DNA from: CAWCGU01 sp963795195
GTDB lineage: Bacteria; Actinomycetota; Thermoleophilia; Solirubrobacterales; 70-9
Reading direction: 5' to 3'
Length of the DNA: 64,000 nt
NCBI GenBank assembly: GCA_963795195.1
Contig: CAWCGU010000006.1
Span: 1,426,001-1,490,000 of the forward strand
Position numbers and translations under genes: made by a program. The notes below the pieces were generated by a model. That model was not told where the DNA came from and made no database searches. It saw nothing but the letters and a program-made list of their open reading frames with translations. Below, piece by piece: positions 62,711 to 64,000 of this stretch. Each line of letters begins with the position of its first letter. The stretch's first letter is position 1.

Positions 62711-64000
62711 TTAAAGGAAGCGCCGACCCCAGAGCTCCAGCGAGAGCAGGCAGAAGAGCTGGCGGGTGTGGTCGGCCTCCCCGGAGCGGTGGCGCGCCAG
62801 CAGGCCCTCGATCGCGGATCGCTCGAACAGCGGCGTGATCGAGGCGCCCGGGTCGAGCATCACCTCCTCGGCGAAGCCGCCCAGCTCCGGGCCGCGCAGC
62901 CAGCGGTCGACCGGGGTCGCGAAGCCGCGTTCCTTGCGGTGGACGATCTCGCGGGGCAGCAGCGGCTCGAGCGCCTTCTTCTCGACCAGCTTGCGCACTC
63001 CACGGCGCAGCTTGTAGTCGCTCGGCAGCGACTCGATGAACTCGACGAGGGTGCGGTCGAGGAAGGGAACGCGCATCTCGACGGACTCGGCCATCGACAT
63101 CTTGTCCCCGACCAGCAGCAGGTCGTCTGGCAGCCAGAGGCGGGTGTCGACGTACATCATCTGAGTCAGCGAGTCGCGCCCGGCGACGCGGCTGCGGTAG
63201 CGCTCGACGGCCCGCTCCGGGGCTCCCGGGTCGGCTGACACCGCGCTTCGAAGCTCTGGTCCGTAGAGCCCCTGCTTTCCCGGCTGATCGAAGACGGCGT
63301 AGATCTGCATGAAGCGCTCGAGCGTGTCGGGGTAGCGAAGCGCCCGCAGGCCACGCTCCAGTCGCGCGGAACTGGTTCTCGCCCCAAGGGCGGCGAGCGG
63401 CTTGCGCAAGCCGAGGCGGCCGACGGTCGCGAGCGCCCGCTGGGCGATCCACTCGCCGACGTAGCGCCAGTAGCCGGCCAGCAGCTCGTCGGCGCCCTGG
63501 CCGGAGAGCAGCACCGGGACATGCTCGCGGGCAAGCTTCGACACCTGGCGGAAGCCGAGCGCCGAGGAGGTGCCGACCGGCTCCTCGAGCATCGCGATCG
63601 TCAGCGGCAGTTCTTCACGGAAGTCGCCCGGCGGCAGGACGATGTCGTGGTGGTCGGTCCCGAAGAGCGCCGCGGTCTGGCGCGCCAGTCCGGTCTCGTC
63701 GGCGTCTCCGCCACCCTCGAAGCCGACGGTGAAGGTTCGTACCTGGCTTGAAGCCTCGGCCATGAAGGCGACGACCGCCGCCGAATCGATGCCGCCGCTC
63801 AGCATCGCCCCGATCGGGCGGTCGCTCATCATCTGGCGCTGCACGGCCGCCCGCAGCAGCTCGCGCAGCCGGTCGGCGGCGTCGTCAAGCGTGAGGTCGC
63901 TGCGCTCGGTGCGCCGCTGGGTCCCAGTAGCGGCGCCGAGTCTCCCGTCCGTGTTCGCAGAGCAGGTAGGTGGCGGGTTCGAGCTTCTCGACGCCTTCCA
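62711..64000 (-). CDS. asnB: Asparagine-synthase-type amidotransferase 5, N-terminus outside window
   Basis: Clean from about 63,900 to the stop at 62711. DRPIGAMLSGGIDSAAVVAFMAEA is the pyrophosphatase loop; VRTFTVGFEGGGDADET, IAMLEEPVGTSSALGFRQVSKLAREHVPVLLSGQGADELLAGYWRYVGEW, DKMSMAESVEMRVPFLDRTLVEFIESLPSDYKL and KERGFATPVDRWLRG follow, ending LLSLELWGRRFL. One single-base break near 63,915 (RYWD region). The glutaminase half with its Cys2 lies beyond the right edge. It is the best preserved of the five paralogues. Confidence 0.9.
   Translation of the reverse strand, partial: WKASRSSNPPPTCSANTDGRLGAATGTQRRTERSDLTLDDAADRLRELLRAAVQRQMMSDRPIGAMLSGGIDSAAVVAFMAEASSQVRTFTVGFEGGGDADETGLARQTAALFGTDHHDIVLPPGDFREELPLTIAMLEEPVGTSSALGFRQVSKLAREHVPVLLSGQGADELLAGYWRYVGEWIAQRALATVGRLGLRKPLAALGARTSSARLERGLRALRYPDTLERFMQIYAVFDQPGKQGLYGPELRSAVSADPGAPERAVERYRSRVAGRDSLTQMMYVDTRLWLPDDLLLVGDKMSMAESVEMRVPFLDRTLVEFIESLPSDYKLRRGVRKLVEKKALEPLLPREIVHRKERGFATPVDRWLRGPELGGFAEEVMLDPGASITPLFERSAIEGLLARHRSGEADHTRQLFCLLSLELWGRRFL

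Noticed and set aside
61716..64000. Lasso-peptide cluster (transglutaminase-like plus asparagine-synthase-like genes)
   Set aside because: The transglutaminase-like protein is exported and about 315 aa, there is no PqqD-like B1 gene and no short precursor gene with a leader; the setting is glycan synthesis.

Overview
The window looks like a chromosomal stretch of a high-GC actinobacterium. The style of RpoB and RpoC, the TasA/SipW-type secreted proteins, choice-of-anchor D repeats and AbiEi/DUF559 proteins fit the Thermoleophilia (Solirubrobacterales-like) best; this placement is an inference from gene content, not from a tree.

Left part (1-17.3 kb, nearly all minus strand): a secreted repeat protein cut by the window edge, a small accessory patch (unknown protein, DUF4333-type lipoprotein, frameshifted AbiEi/DUF559 protein), then the conserved transcription/translation block read right to left: rpmG, secE, nusG, rplK, rplA, vapB-vapC, rplJ, rplL, a membrane-anchored unknown, rpoB, rpoC. 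A VapBC toxin-antitoxin pair with a perfect palindrome over its start codon sits between rplA and rplJ. A 66-base copy of the rpoC 3' end lies 2.1 kb beyond rpoC, on the far side of the accessory patch.

Middle (17.5-22 kb): a plus-strand operon of two TasA-like secreted proteins, a SipW-type signal peptidase and a DNRLRE-domain protein, facing a glycoside hydrolase and a small surface protein with a sorting-signal-like tail. This looks like an extracellular matrix or biofilm locus.

Right part (22-64 kb): a very large surface-polysaccharide locus whose blocks change direction about every 1-8 kb. It has two O-antigen-ligase-like membrane proteins, a polyprenyl-phosphate sugar transferase, a set matching most of the UDP-diacetamido-mannuronic acid route (Gfo/Idh dehydrogenase, DegT aminotransferase, left-handed beta-helix acetyltransferase, UDP-GlcNAc 2-epimerase), a Wzm/Wzt-type ABC exporter, at least six glycosyltransferases, six NAD-sugar epimerases, five SAM methyltransferases, a secreted transglutaminase-like protein and five asparagine-synthase-type amidotransferases. 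Together they suggest an exported, branched, methylated and probably amidated uronic-acid-containing glycan.

Data quality matters. Single-base frameshifts are scattered through 3-43 kb (about one per 1-3 kb outside the core operon) and very dense at about 33.1-34.9, 43.7-45.2, 46.4-54.7 and 60.0-61.6 kb, while neighbouring genes are clean. Motifs survive in all the broken pieces and the dense zones begin inside genes, so I favour consensus error over true decay. Broken genes are annotated over their full inferred span.
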